Origin: Flavobacterium sp.
Lineage (GTDB): Bacteria > Bacteroidota > Bacteroidia > Flavobacteriales > Flavobacteriaceae
NCBI GenBank assembly: GCA_030682755.1
Contig: JAUXNR010000393.1
Coordinates: 1 to 11,029, forward strand
Length of the DNA: 11,029 nucleotides
Direction: 5' to 3'
Positions 1 through 6,850 of this stretch are shown in pieces. The position numbers and the translations under genes were made by a program. Numbering within the stretch: the stretch's first letter is position 1; every line of letters begins with the position of its first letter. The notes under the pieces were generated by a model. It had not been told where the DNA came from, did no database searches, and saw only the letters and a program-made list of their open reading frames with translations.

Positions 1-1041
1 CTCTGTTAATGAAACGGGATAAATCCTTACAAGTTCTTGCTTGTAAGCATCCAACACTTCTTTTTCACTTTTCTGATCACTCAATTTTATCTTTAATAAA
101 TCTCTATTGATAATCATTTTGCTCAACGTGCTTAAGATGAAATCATCTTCATACTGCCATATTTTCAACGCACTAACTATATCAAAATCATCCAATTGAG
201 CAAACTTATCCAAAATAACAGTATCAAAATCTGCAACCTCAATCTTGTTTTGCAAAAAATAATGAAGCGGTTGACTACAAGATAAAGGCATTCTTTTTTG
301 GATTAATTCTTTCGCTCTTTTGAACACCCGAATCAAAATCAATTCTGCAACCAAACTCGTTTTGTGCAGATAGGCTTGCCAATACATTAACCGTCTTGCC
401 ATTAAGAATTTTTCAATCGAATAAATGGCTTTTTCTTCCATGACCAACACATCATCAACAACGTGCAACATTTGAATCAATCGATCTGAATTGATATTTC
501 CTTCCGCAACACCTGAATAAAAACTATCGCGTTTCAAATAATCCATACGATCCATATCCAACTGACTTGAGATGAGCTGGAGCATGAACTTTCTGTGATA
601 ATCACCTTTAAATATTTTAATGGCTAAACTTAATTTTCCGTCAAACTCCTGATTAAGTTGGTTCATAAACAACAACGACAACTCTTCATGGTGAACGTTT
701 TCCACAATACTTTGTTCCATTGCATGAGAAAATGGTCCGTGACCAATATCATGTAACAAAATAGCGATATACAGTGCGGTTTCTTCTTCTTTTGATATGG
801 AAACACCTTTAAAACGTAACACTTCAACAGCTTTTTGCATCAAATGCATGGCCCCAAGTGCGTGATGAAAACGAGTATGATGAGCTCCGGGATATACCAA
901 ATACGACAAACCCATTTGAGAAATCCTGCGAAGTCTTTGAAAATAAGGATGCTGAATCAAATCAAAAACCAATTCATTTGGAATTGTAATGAATCCATAA
1001 ATGGGATCGTTAAATATTTTTAGTTTGTTGGTGTGGCTCAC
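1..1041 (-). CDS. HD-domain phosphohydrolase (dNTPase/SAMHD1-like, COG1078 type), 3' end cut by window edge
   Basis: I translated this frame from the reverse strand: 347 codons with no stop before base 1, so the C-terminus lies outside. The start is a GTG at 1041, giving (M)SHTNKLKIFNDPIYGFI, the usual N-terminus of this family in flavobacteria. The HD-domain metal ligands are visible: His59 in TRFHHALG, the His97-Asp98 pair in LLHDIGHGPFSH, and an aspartate in LDMDRMDYLKRD (residues 161-171). The arginine-rich QRLRRISQMG (35-44) is also typical. Relatives such as SAMHD1 and bacterial dGTPases hydrolyse dNTPs to deoxynucleoside and triphosphate, but many COG1078 members have no proven substrate, so the exact reaction here is inferred. 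No signal peptide or membrane segment is seen, so it should be cytoplasmic. It has its own likely promoter and is separated from birA by a probable terminator. In other Bacteroidota lpxD often follows this gene, but that cannot be seen here. Confidence 0.92.
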   Translation of the reverse strand, partial: MSHTNKLKIFNDPIYGFITIPNELVFDLIQHPYFQRLRRISQMGLSYLVYPGAHHTRFHHALGAMHLMQKAVEVLRFKGVSISKEEETALYIAILLHDIGHGPFSHAMEQSIVENVHHEELSLLFMNQLNQEFDGKLSLAIKIFKGDYHRKFMLQLISSQLDMDRMDYLKRDSFYSGVAEGNINSDRLIQMLHVVDDVLVMEEKAIYSIEKFLMARRLMYWQAYLHKTSLVAELILIRVFKRAKELIQKRMPLSCSQPLHYFLQNKIEVADFDTVILDKFAQLDDFDIVSALKIWQYEDDFILSTLSKMIINRDLLKIKLSDQKSEKEVLDAYKQELVRIYPVSLTE

Positions 1042-1060
1042 GATTGTTGAAATTGAGAGG

Positions 1061-1068
1061 CAAATATA
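1061..1068 (-). promoter_or_regulatory. Putative -7 promoter box for the HD phosphohydrolase gene
   Basis: Read on the minus strand the bases are TATATTTG, an exact match to the Bacteroidota -7 consensus TAnnTTTG, ending 19 bases before the GTG start. This would give a very short leader of about 10-15 bases. I see no clear TTG -33 element at the usual spacing, so the call rests on the -7 box and its position. Confidence 0.5.
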
Positions 1069-1192
1069 GTTAAAATTTGAATGTGGGTTGAGACAGTATA
1101 AATCATCCTACAGGTTGGGCTTTTAATTTTTACTATGTTGAAAATTAAACTATTTTATGTTGTTTAACTAGTAAAGCTGTGATAAAATCACG

Positions 1193-1218
1193 AAAAAAAA
1201 TCAGCTTTTCTTCTGATT
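1193..1218 (-). terminator. Probable intrinsic terminator of birA
   Basis: On the minus strand the sequence reads AATCAG, an 8-base loop, CTGATT, then a run of T (complement of the A run 1193-1200). The stem is a perfect 6 bp but AT-rich. It lies 26 bases after the birA stop codon, which fits a factor-independent terminator, though a weak one. Confidence 0.55.
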
Positions 1219-1244
1219 AGCAAAATACTAACTTATTCATCAAC

Positions 1245-1976
1245 TCAATACAACATCATCACTTCCTTTACTCCAAACGCTAAAACCCTATCATCATCCA
1301 AAAGCAATTCTAGTCTTCCTTCTTTGGTCACTTTTTGTATGATTCCCATAAAACGTTTTCCGGCTGGCAATTCAAAAGGCATTGGCACACCGAGTTTGAA
1401 TAAATGTTTATGGTACAAATTCCAGATTTCTGCTGTGTTGCCGTTTCGTAATTTGGCAGTATGAAATTTAATGCGTTCCACAATTTCAACTACTAAATTG
1501 TGTAGTTCAAAATGTTGTCCGGTACTATTCTTCAAGGATGAGGCTTTTGGCAAATCTGTAAAATTGGTTTGGTTTACGTTAATTCCGATACCTACAACAG
1601 ATTGAATCTCTCCATCTGATTTGATGTTGTTTTCAATCAATATGCCACCAATTTTGTAATTTCCTGACATTATGTCGTTTGGCCATTTTACTGACAGATC
1701 AAGTGAACCCTTAGTTTTTAAAACTTCCAAAACGGCAATAGAAATCAAACAATTCAAACTGAATATCTCTCCAATGCTCAATAAGGAGTCTTTTATTAAA
1801 ACACTCATAGTCAAATTTTTGCCTGCCTGAGATTCCCATTTTGAACCCATTTGACCTTTCCCGTTGGTTTGATTTTGTGTGAGTACCACCGTATAATTTT
1901 CAACAAACTGATTTGAAATCAATTGTTTCAAATAGGAATTGGTGGAATCAATGGCACTGAGTTTGATTATATGCAT
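1245..1976 (-). CDS. birA: Biotin--[acetyl-CoA-carboxylase] ligase (BirA, monofunctional)
   Basis: The enzyme activates biotin with ATP to biotinyl-5'-AMP and transfers it to the lysine of a biotin carboxyl carrier protein, chiefly that of acetyl-CoA carboxylase in fatty-acid synthesis. The 243-residue protein shows IDSTNSYLK (9-17), the biotinyl-AMP binding loop QTNGKGQMGSKW (36-47), KWPNDI (97-102), KIGGILIE (108-115) and VVGIGINVN (127-135), followed by a small C-terminal domain. There is no N-terminal winged helix, so unlike the E. coli protein it should not act as a biotin repressor. I chose the ATG at 1976 because MHIIKLSAIDSTN is the normal start of the family; an in-frame ATG at 2033 would add 19 unrelated residues and would place the start upstream of the putative promoter. 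It is transcribed divergently from rsfS. Confidence 0.96.
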   Translation of the reverse strand: MHIIKLSAIDSTNSYLKQLISNQFVENYTVVLTQNQTNGKGQMGSKWESQAGKNLTMSVLIKDSLLSIGEIFSLNCLISIAVLEVLKTKGSLDLSVKWPNDIMSGNYKIGGILIENNIKSDGEIQSVVGIGINVNQTNFTDLPKASSLKNSTGQHFELHNLVVEIVERIKFHTAKLRNGNTAEIWNLYHKHLFKLGVPMPFELPAGKRFMGIIQKVTKEGRLELLLDDDRVLAFGVKEVMMLY

Positions 1977-2018
1977 AGAGAAAGAATAAAAAATCTCATA
2001 AACTTGTGATAATTGCAT

Positions 2019-2026
2019 CAAATGTA
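2019..2026 (-). promoter_or_regulatory. Putative -7 promoter box for birA
   Basis: On the minus strand the bases read TACATTTG, an exact match to TAnnTTTG. Initiation a few bases downstream would give a leader of about 35 bases before the ATG at 1976. No strong TTG -33 element is apparent at the usual distance. This position also argues against the longer birA start at 2033, which would lie upstream of the promoter. Confidence 0.5.
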
Positions 2027-2040
2027 AAGACAAAAATTGG

Positions 2041-2048
2041 TAACTTTG
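2041..2048 (+). promoter_or_regulatory. Putative -7 promoter box for rsfS-ftsH
   Basis: TAACTTTG matches the Bacteroidota -7 consensus TAnnTTTG and ends 21 bases before the rsfS ATG. TTG triplets occur upstream at 2004-2006 and 2013-2015; the nearer one leaves a spacer of 25 bases, slightly longer than the usual range. Only 14 bases separate this box from the opposing birA box. Confidence 0.55.
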
Positions 2049-2069
2049 CGGAAATATAGAAAATAGTAA

Positions 2070-2441
2070 ATGACGAATAAGAAAGTAAGTAAAGATGAAT
2101 TGTTAGCAAACATCATCAAAGGCATAGAAGAAGTAAAAGGAAATGATATTGATATATTAGATTTACGAGCAATCGAAAATACCGTATGCGATTATTTTGT
2201 GATATGCAACGGAAACTCCAACACTCAGGTTAACGCGATTGTTAGCTCCGTTCAAAAAACCGTATCAAAAGAATTAAAAGACAAGCCTTGGCATGTTGAA
2301 GGAAACGACAATGGCGAGTGGGTTTTGATGGATTATGTTGACATTGTGGTTCATGTGTTTCAAAAACACGTACGAGAATTTTATAACATTGAAGGATTGT
2401 GGGGCGATGCTCAAATTACAACCATTCAAAACAAATATTAA
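2070..2441 (+). CDS. rsfS: Ribosome silencing factor RsfS (Iojap/YbeB family)
   Basis: RsfS binds uL14 on the 50S subunit and blocks joining with the 30S subunit, lowering translation in slow growth or starvation. The 123-residue protein is a single Iojap domain: an N-terminal helix (LLANIIKGIEEVKG), then DILDLRAIENTVCDYFVICN, the NTQVNAI helix, PWHVEG, and EWVLMDYVDIVVHVF, ending with REFYNIEGLWGDA, a typical flavobacterial C-terminus. It is cytoplasmic, with no signal or membrane segment. The ATG at 2070 gives the usual family length. It probably shares a transcript with ftsH, which starts 27 bases after its stop with no terminator between them. In many other bacteria this gene sits beside nadD or rlmH; here its partner is ftsH, as expected for Bacteroidota. 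Confidence 0.97.
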   Translation: MTNKKVSKDELLANIIKGIEEVKGNDIDILDLRAIENTVCDYFVICNGNSNTQVNAIVSSVQKTVSKELKDKPWHVEGNDNGEWVLMDYVDIVVHVFQKHVREFYNIEGLWGDAQITTIQNKY

Positions 2442-2468
2442 ATCGCTATAAAAGAATAACCCTTATTT

Positions 2469-4400
2469 ATGTCAAAAGAAAATAATCCTACTCCAAATAA
2501 ATTTAAATTTAACCCTTGGATGATCTACCTGATGGTAGCGGGTATTTTTATATTTGTAAGTATCATATCCGGTGGTGGTTCCTTTCAAGAGCCCAATAAA
2601 TTATCTTCCTCTAAATTTAACGAGTATTTAGAAAGTGGTGAGGTGGCCAAAGTTTATGTGTTTAATAAAAGTGAAGCCGAAATTTATTTAACCAAAGAAG
2701 CTTTAAATTTAGAAAAACACAAGGCGGTTACAAAAGATGCTTTTGGAAGAGAAAACAAAGGTGCCCACTATCGTTTGGACAACATTGGTAACGATGAATT
2801 GTTTCAGAAAAAACTGGAAGAAGCAAAAAACGACAACAAATTAGCCGATTACAACTTTTCAGTAAAAAGCAATTGGAGTGAAGTATTTATTACTTTTCTC
2901 CCATTCATTATTATTATTGTAATTTGGATACTTATCATGAGACGAATGTCTGGTGGCGGTGCCGGTGGCGGTGGTCAAATTTTTAACATCGGAAAATCAA
3001 AAGCAAAATTGTTTGACGAAAAGAATGATGTTAAAGTTACATTTAAAGACGTAGCCGGATTGGAAGGTGCTAAAGAAGAAATTCAAGAAATTGTAGAATT
3101 TCTAAAAAACCCTGAAAAATATACTTCTTTAGGAGGAAAAATACCAAAAGGAGCCTTATTGGTTGGCCCTCCTGGAACCGGAAAAACCTTATTAGCCAAA
3201 GCTGTTGCCGGTGAAGCAAAAGTGCCTTTCTTCTCATTGTCAGGTTCAGATTTCGTAGAAATGTTTGTGGGCGTTGGTGCATCACGTGTGCGAGACTTGT
3301 TCAAACAAGCCAAAGAAAAATCGCCTGCCATCATATTTATTGATGAAATTGACGCTGTGGGTAGAGCTCGTGGAAAGAATAACTTTTCAGGATCCAATGA
3401 CGAACGTGAAAATACATTAAACCAATTACTAACAGAAATGGACGGTTTTGGCACCAATACTAATGTTATTGTATTGGCAGCTACCAACCGTGCAGATGTA
3501 TTGGACAAAGCTTTGATGCGTGCCGGACGTTTTGACCGTCAAATTTATGTTGACTTACCGGACGTTCGTGAGCGTAAAGAAATTTTTGAAGTACACATTA
3601 CACCGCTTAAAAAAGGAGATGATTTAGACACTGATTTTCTATCCAAACAAACTCCAGGATTTTCAGGAGCCGATATTGCTAACGTATGTAATGAAGCTGC
3701 TTTAATTGCCGCCCGAAAAAATAAAAAAGTTGTAGAAAAACAAGATTTTTTAGATGCGGTTGACCGTATTGTGGGTGGTTTAGAAAAGAAAAATAAAATT
3801 ATCACACCTGCAGAAAAAAGAGCTATTGCAATTCACGAAGCCGGACATGCCACTACCAGTTGGATGTTAGAGCATGCTGCACCTTTAGTAAAAGTTACCA
3901 TCGTACCTCGTGGTCAAAGTTTAGGAGCTGCTTGGTATTTACCGGAAGAACGCTTGATTGTTCGCCCGGATCAAATGCTTGATGAAATGTGTGCTACTAT
4001 GGGTGGACGTGCAGCAGAAAAAGTAATTTTCAATACGATTTCTACCGGAGCTTTGAGCGACTTAGAGAAAGTAACCAAACAAGCCCGTGCAATGGTTACA
4101 GTTTATGGATTGAATGATAAAATTGGTAATGTTACTTATTATGATTCCTCAGGACAGAGTGAATATAATTTTTCAAAACCTTATTCTGAAGACACTGCTA
4201 TTACTATTGATAAAGAAATTTCTATTTTAATTGAAAATCAATACCAGCGAGCGATTAAAATCTTGGAAGATAACAAAGATAAATTGATTCAACTAGCCGA
4301 TATTTTAATTGAAAAAGAAGTTATTTTTAAAGATGACTTAGAAAATATTTTTGGTAAGCGTGATTTTACGCCTCCATTTGCAGTATCTCCTGCGGAATAA
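2469..4400 (+). CDS. ftsH: ATP-dependent zinc metalloprotease FtsH
   Basis: FtsH is a hexameric inner-membrane AAA+ protease that extracts and degrades unassembled membrane proteins and some regulatory proteins. The 643-residue protein has two membrane segments (about 17-34 and 138-157) flanking an extracytoplasmic domain of about 100 residues, a glycine-rich linker (161-169), and the AAA+ module: Walker A GPPGTGKT (233-240), pore motif MFVGVG with Phe266, Walker B IIFIDEID (288-295), and the second region of homology ending in MRAGRFDRQ with arginine fingers Arg351 and Arg354. The protease domain carries HEAGH (456-460), with zinc ligands His456 and His460, catalytic Glu457, and a likely third ligand Asp531 in TGALSDLEK. 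All key residues are present, so it should be active. In E. coli FtsH degrades LpxC, which links it to the lipid A/phospholipid balance; whether this holds here is not known. A strong hairpin follows the stop. Confidence 0.99.
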   Translation: MSKENNPTPNKFKFNPWMIYLMVAGIFIFVSIISGGGSFQEPNKLSSSKFNEYLESGEVAKVYVFNKSEAEIYLTKEALNLEKHKAVTKDAFGRENKGAHYRLDNIGNDELFQKKLEEAKNDNKLADYNFSVKSNWSEVFITFLPFIIIIVIWILIMRRMSGGGAGGGGQIFNIGKSKAKLFDEKNDVKVTFKDVAGLEGAKEEIQEIVEFLKNPEKYTSLGGKIPKGALLVGPPGTGKTLLAKAVAGEAKVPFFSLSGSDFVEMFVGVGASRVRDLFKQAKEKSPAIIFIDEIDAVGRARGKNNFSGSNDERENTLNQLLTEMDGFGTNTNVIVLAATNRADVLDKALMRAGRFDRQIYVDLPDVRERKEIFEVHITPLKKGDDLDTDFLSKQTPGFSGADIANVCNEAALIAARKNKKVVEKQDFLDAVDRIVGGLEKKNKIITPAEKRAIAIHEAGHATTSWMLEHAAPLVKVTIVPRGQSLGAAWYLPEERLIVRPDQMLDEMCATMGGRAAEKVIFNTISTGALSDLEKVTKQARAMVTVYGLNDKIGNVTYYDSSGQSEYNFSKPYSEDTAITIDKEISILIENQYQRAIKILEDNKDKLIQLADILIEKEVIFKDDLENIFGKRDFTPPFAVSPAE

Positions 4401-4424
4401 TTAAAATCTTCGCTTAAAAATTTT

Positions 4425-4466
4425 AAAAATCTCAATTCAAATCGCTTTTTGAATTGAGATTTTTTT
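4425..4466 (+). terminator. Strong intrinsic terminator after ftsH
   Basis: The left arm 4425-4441 and right arm 4448-4464 form a perfect 17-bp stem around the 6-base loop TCGCTT. T residues at the end of the right arm run on to 4466. The stem starts 25 bases after the ftsH stop. Because the left arm begins with A residues, the hairpin could also stop transcription on the minus strand. Confidence 0.9.
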
Positions 4467-4473
4467 ATCTTTG
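4466..4473 (+). promoter_or_regulatory. Putative -7 promoter box of the LUD-cdsA-psd operon
   Basis: TATCTTTG matches TAnnTTTG exactly and begins on the last T of the ftsH terminator. A TTG at 4449-4451, inside the right arm of the terminator stem, is the best -33 candidate, with a spacer of 14 bases that is shorter than usual. Initiation near 4478-4480 would give a leader of about 35 bases before the ATG at 4515. Confidence 0.5.
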
Positions 4474-4514
4474 AACGATATCAAAAATGAATACACGCAT
4501 TCCAACAAAAAAAT

Positions 4515-5117
4515 ATGAGTCTTTTCAAAAAGCTATTTGGTTCTGGTAGCGATGCTTCTGAAGAAAATAAAGAAAAAGAAGCTAGCCCTTTTAATCCGGA
4601 AATTAAAATTCCTGTAGATGAGTTATTTACTTTCAATTTCAGAAAAAATGGAGGTAAATTTATTTATTGTGAAACTTTGGAAGAATTAAAAGAGCAATTT
4701 TTGAACATTTTAGAAGAAAATGATTGGTTTGAATGCGAAGCCGTGTGTTATGAACCTAAACTCTTTCATTTATTGGAAGAAAACAAACTCAACTTTACAG
4801 ACCCCAAATCTCCAAAATTTATATTAGCCTCTTGCGAAAATCTGATTGCAGATGAAGGTTCCGTGTTACTGACTTCCAATCAAATCAAGCAAAACAAGCC
4901 TCATGAATTACCTGCAAACATGATTGTTTTTGCAACCACAAGTCAAATACTGGAAAACAAAAGTGACGGTTTGAGAGAAATCAAAAAACGTTACGAAAAA
5001 AATTACCCTTCAAATATTACCACAATTAAATATTTTGAAAAAGCAAAAGAAGAAGATTTTCTTCACTATGGTAGTGCAGCTAAAAATCTATATTTATTGC
5101 TTTTAGAAGATCTTTAA
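4515..5117 (+). CDS. LUD-domain protein (LutC/YkgG-like, COG1556)
   Basis: The 200-residue protein resembles the LUD-domain proteins that sit between ftsH and cdsA in flavobacteria. It has a charged, low-complexity N-terminus (about residues 8-25), followed by the domain: GGKFIYCETLEELKEQF (46-62), the segment CENLIADEGSVLLTSNQ (107-123), a strand LPANMIVFATTSQI (132-145), and a C-terminal helix SAAKNLYLLLLEDL. LutC belongs to the LutABC lactate oxidation complex, but no LutA or LutB gene is seen nearby, so a role in lactate use is not supported here and the function is unknown. It appears to be the first gene of the operon, ending one base before the cdsA ATG. It has no membrane segment or signal peptide. 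Confidence 0.85.
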   Translation: MSLFKKLFGSGSDASEENKEKEASPFNPEIKIPVDELFTFNFRKNGGKFIYCETLEELKEQFLNILEENDWFECEAVCYEPKLFHLLEENKLNFTDPKSPKFILASCENLIADEGSVLLTSNQIKQNKPHELPANMIVFATTSQILENKSDGLREIKKRYEKNYPSNITTIKYFEKAKEEDFLHYGSAAKNLYLLLLEDL

Positions 5118-5118
5118 A

Positions 5119-5931
5119 ATGAACGAAACGCTTACAAGAGCTTTATCGGGTGCGGTTTATATTTTTTTATTATTAACTTGCCTGCTGTTTTCAAACACTT
5201 CTTTTTATATTTTGTTTGGCCTTTTTTTGGCTATCGCAGTATTGGAATTTTGTAAACTAATCAAACTTCGTTTTTATATCCCACTCTTACTCGCTCTTTT
5301 TTGTTATACGACAACCGTTTATTATAGGGCAAACTTTGATCCAATATATGACAAGATCATAACTACACTTTGTGTTTTGGTTTCAATACGCTTGTTGTTT
5401 TTTTTATTTTCTAAAAAAGATACAAAGATTAAAAAGTTTGAAAAATGGGTGTATCTTATCGGTTATATTATTTTACCTTTTATCATCATTACAAAAATTC
5501 CAATTGGAATTAAAGGATACAATCCAAAAATATTAATTGGCATATTTGTTTTAATTTGGACCAACGATACGTTTGCTTACTTAGTGGGAAAGTCTATAGG
5601 AAAAAACAAACTCTTTGAACGAATCTCACCTAAAAAAACAATTGAAGGCTTTTTGGGCGGACTTACATTCAGTATAATCGGGAGTTTTTTGATTGCTACC
5701 TATTATATCGGCACCAGCAATATTGGCATTTGGATTGGAATCGCAATTTTAGTTAGTATATTTGCAACACTGGGTGATTTAATTCAATCCAAATTCAAAA
5801 GAATTGCCGGTGTAAAAGACAGTGGTAAAATCATGCCCGGACACGGTGGTATTTTAGACCGTTTGGACAGTATTATTTTTGTATCACCTTTCATATTTTT
5901 ATTTTATCAAATTTTATATTATGTTTCATAA
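5119..5931 (+). CDS. cdsA: Phosphatidate cytidylyltransferase (CDP-diacylglycerol synthase)
   Basis: CdsA converts phosphatidic acid and CTP to CDP-diacylglycerol and pyrophosphate, the branch point of phospholipid synthesis, in the inner membrane. The 270-residue protein is a polytopic membrane protein with several hydrophobic segments (for example about 10-24, 28-45, 52-64, 80-97, 110-127, 137-155, 180-196 and 202-216). The family signature runs from Ser224 to Asp250 with the expected residues: SKFKR, KDSGK, PGHGG and DRLD. The upstream WTNDTFAYLVGKSIGK (147-162) and SPKKTIEG (170-177) are also characteristic. The ATG lies one base after the LUD stop, and the 3' end overlaps psd by 11 bases, so translation of the three genes is probably coupled. 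It feeds the phosphatidylserine branch that Psd completes; the synthase between them is not in this window. Confidence 0.97.
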   Translation: MNETLTRALSGAVYIFLLLTCLLFSNTSFYILFGLFLAIAVLEFCKLIKLRFYIPLLLALFCYTTTVYYRANFDPIYDKIITTLCVLVSIRLLFFLFSKKDTKIKKFEKWVYLIGYIILPFIIITKIPIGIKGYNPKILIGIFVLIWTNDTFAYLVGKSIGKNKLFERISPKKTIEGFLGGLTFSIIGSFLIATYYIGTSNIGIWIGIAILVSIFATLGDLIQSKFKRIAGVKDSGKIMPGHGGILDRLDSIIFVSPFIFLFYQILYYVS

Positions 5932-6583
5932 AGAAGGAGCTAAGCTTATTTTAATTACCACAGTAATTGTAACCGCATGGATTTTATTAGCAGACAGTTT
6001 TATTGCCATCGATTGGTTGCGAATGATTGTGCAAACCATTGGATTGATTTTTTTAATTCTGGTGTTGCAGTTTTTTAGAAATCCGAAACGTTACACACAC
6101 AATGACGATGCAACTGTTGTATCACCCGTTGACGGAAAAGTAGTGGTCATTGAAGAAGTATATGAAGACGAATATTTTAAAGACAAGAGGCTGCAAGTTT
6201 CTATTTTTATGTCGCCCTTAAATGTACATGTTACCCGTTATGCGGTAAATGGAAAAATCAATTTCAGCAAATACCATCCCGGTAAATATTTAGTAGCTTG
6301 GCATCCAAAAGCAAGTACCGAAAATGAACGCACCACTGTGGTTGTTGAAAACCGACTTTTTGGTGAAATTCTATACCGTCAGATTGCGGGAGCAGTGGCA
6401 CGCAGAATTGTAAATTATGCTCAAGAAGGCACGCAAGTAAAGCAAGGTACTGACGCAGGATTCATAAAATTTGGTTCAAGAGTTGATTTATTCTTACCTT
6501 TGGGTACACCAATCAATGTAGTACTAAACCAAAAAGTTAAGGGAGGTGAAACTGTAATTGCACAACTTCCAAACCATGAGTGA
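5921..6583 (+). CDS. psd: Phosphatidylserine decarboxylase, short archaeal-type (PSD-A) form
   Basis: Psd decarboxylates phosphatidylserine to phosphatidylethanolamine at the inner membrane. It is made as a proenzyme that cuts itself at a Gly-Ser bond, turning the serine into the catalytic pyruvoyl group. The 220-residue protein has an N-terminal hydrophobic region (about 8-51, two segments), SPVDGKVVVIEE (68-79, with likely catalytic Asp71), FMSPLNVHVTRY (96-107, His103), KYHPGKYLVAWHPKAS (117-132), and the cleavage motif FGSR with Gly185-Ser186. Its length fits the short class rather than the E. coli type of about 320 residues. I chose the ATG at 5921 because MFHKEGAK is the usual flavobacterial start; an in-frame ATG at 5879 would lie 53 bases inside cdsA. 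The 3' end overlaps the acyl-CoA-binding protein gene by 8 bases. Confidence 0.96.
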   Translation: MFHKEGAKLILITTVIVTAWILLADSFIAIDWLRMIVQTIGLIFLILVLQFFRNPKRYTHNDDATVVSPVDGKVVVIEEVYEDEYFKDKRLQVSIFMSPLNVHVTRYAVNGKINFSKYHPGKYLVAWHPKASTENERTTVVVENRLFGEILYRQIAGAVARRIVNYAQEGTQVKQGTDAGFIKFGSRVDLFLPLGTPINVVLNQKVKGGETVIAQLPNHE

Positions 6584-6845
6584 AACTGATTTAGATCGTC
6601 GTTTTAAAGAGGCTTTTGAATTGGCTTCAAACATGACAGAAGCGTTACCGCAAGATGTCATGTTGCGAATTTATGCCTATTACAAACAAGCCACACACGG
6701 CACGTTTGGATTCAGACAAATGAACAACAGCGATCTTCGAAATGCATTTAAAACAAACGCCTGGATGCAAATTAGTCATTTAACACCAGACGAAGCAAAA
6801 GAGCTTTATATCGAAACCATTCATTCACTTATTAAAAAAAAATAA
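6576..6845 (+). CDS. Acyl-CoA-binding protein (ACBP)
   Basis: ACBP is a small four-helix cytosolic protein that binds medium- and long-chain acyl-CoA esters and buffers their free concentration. The 89-residue product has the family core: LDRRFKEAFELAS (6-18), LPQDVMLRIYAYYKQAT (24-40) with the signature YxxYKQAT, NAFKTNAW (56-63), and a last helix SHLTPDEAKELYIETIHSL. Compared with eukaryotic ACBPs, the loop after KQAT is altered (HGTFGFRQMNNSD) and lacks the usual proline-glycine turn, as in other Bacteroidota copies I recall. The start is the ATG at 6576, within the end of psd (shared ATGAGTGA); an in-frame ATG at 6558 would add six residues and is less likely. The gene lies between psd and the superoxide dismutase gene, which starts five bases after its stop. 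A supply role for membrane lipid synthesis is inferred from context. Confidence 0.92.
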   Translation: MSETDLDRRFKEAFELASNMTEALPQDVMLRIYAYYKQATHGTFGFRQMNNSDLRNAFKTNAWMQISHLTPDEAKELYIETIHSLIKKK

Positions 6846-6850
6846 TTACT

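Larger units (their letters stand above)
1042..1244. other. Intergenic region between birA and the HD-domain gene
   Basis: This 203-base AT-rich gap contains the probable birA terminator (1193-1218), an AT-only inverted repeat (TTTAATTTT at 1122-1130 against AAAATTAAA at 1141-1149) and the -7 box of the downstream gene. I see no open frame with a recognisable product and no tRNA-like fold in it. Confidence 0.6.

Noticed and set aside
1122..1149. 9-bp AT-only inverted repeat in the birA/HD gap
   Set aside because: It is a perfect stem but made only of A and T with a 10-base loop, so it would be unstable; in such AT-rich DNA this is likely chance. The hairpin at 1193-1218 is the better terminator for birA.
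1977..2033. Longer birA start at 2033
   Set aside because: The extra 19 residues do not match the family, and the start would lie upstream of the predicted birA promoter box. MHIIKLSAIDSTN from 1976 is the normal N-terminus.
3083..3508. 141-codon open frame on the minus strand inside ftsH
   Set aside because: It lies opposite the highly conserved AAA+ domain, has no recognisable motif, and is explained by the codon bias of the real gene.
5879..5920. Longer psd start at 5879
   Set aside because: It would add 14 residues read from the cdsA 3' end; the family begins at MFHKEGAK from 5921.
6558..6575. Longer acyl-CoA-binding protein start at 6558
   Set aside because: It adds six residues read from the psd 3' end. 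MSETDLDRRF from 6576 matches the normal family start and gives a compact overlap.
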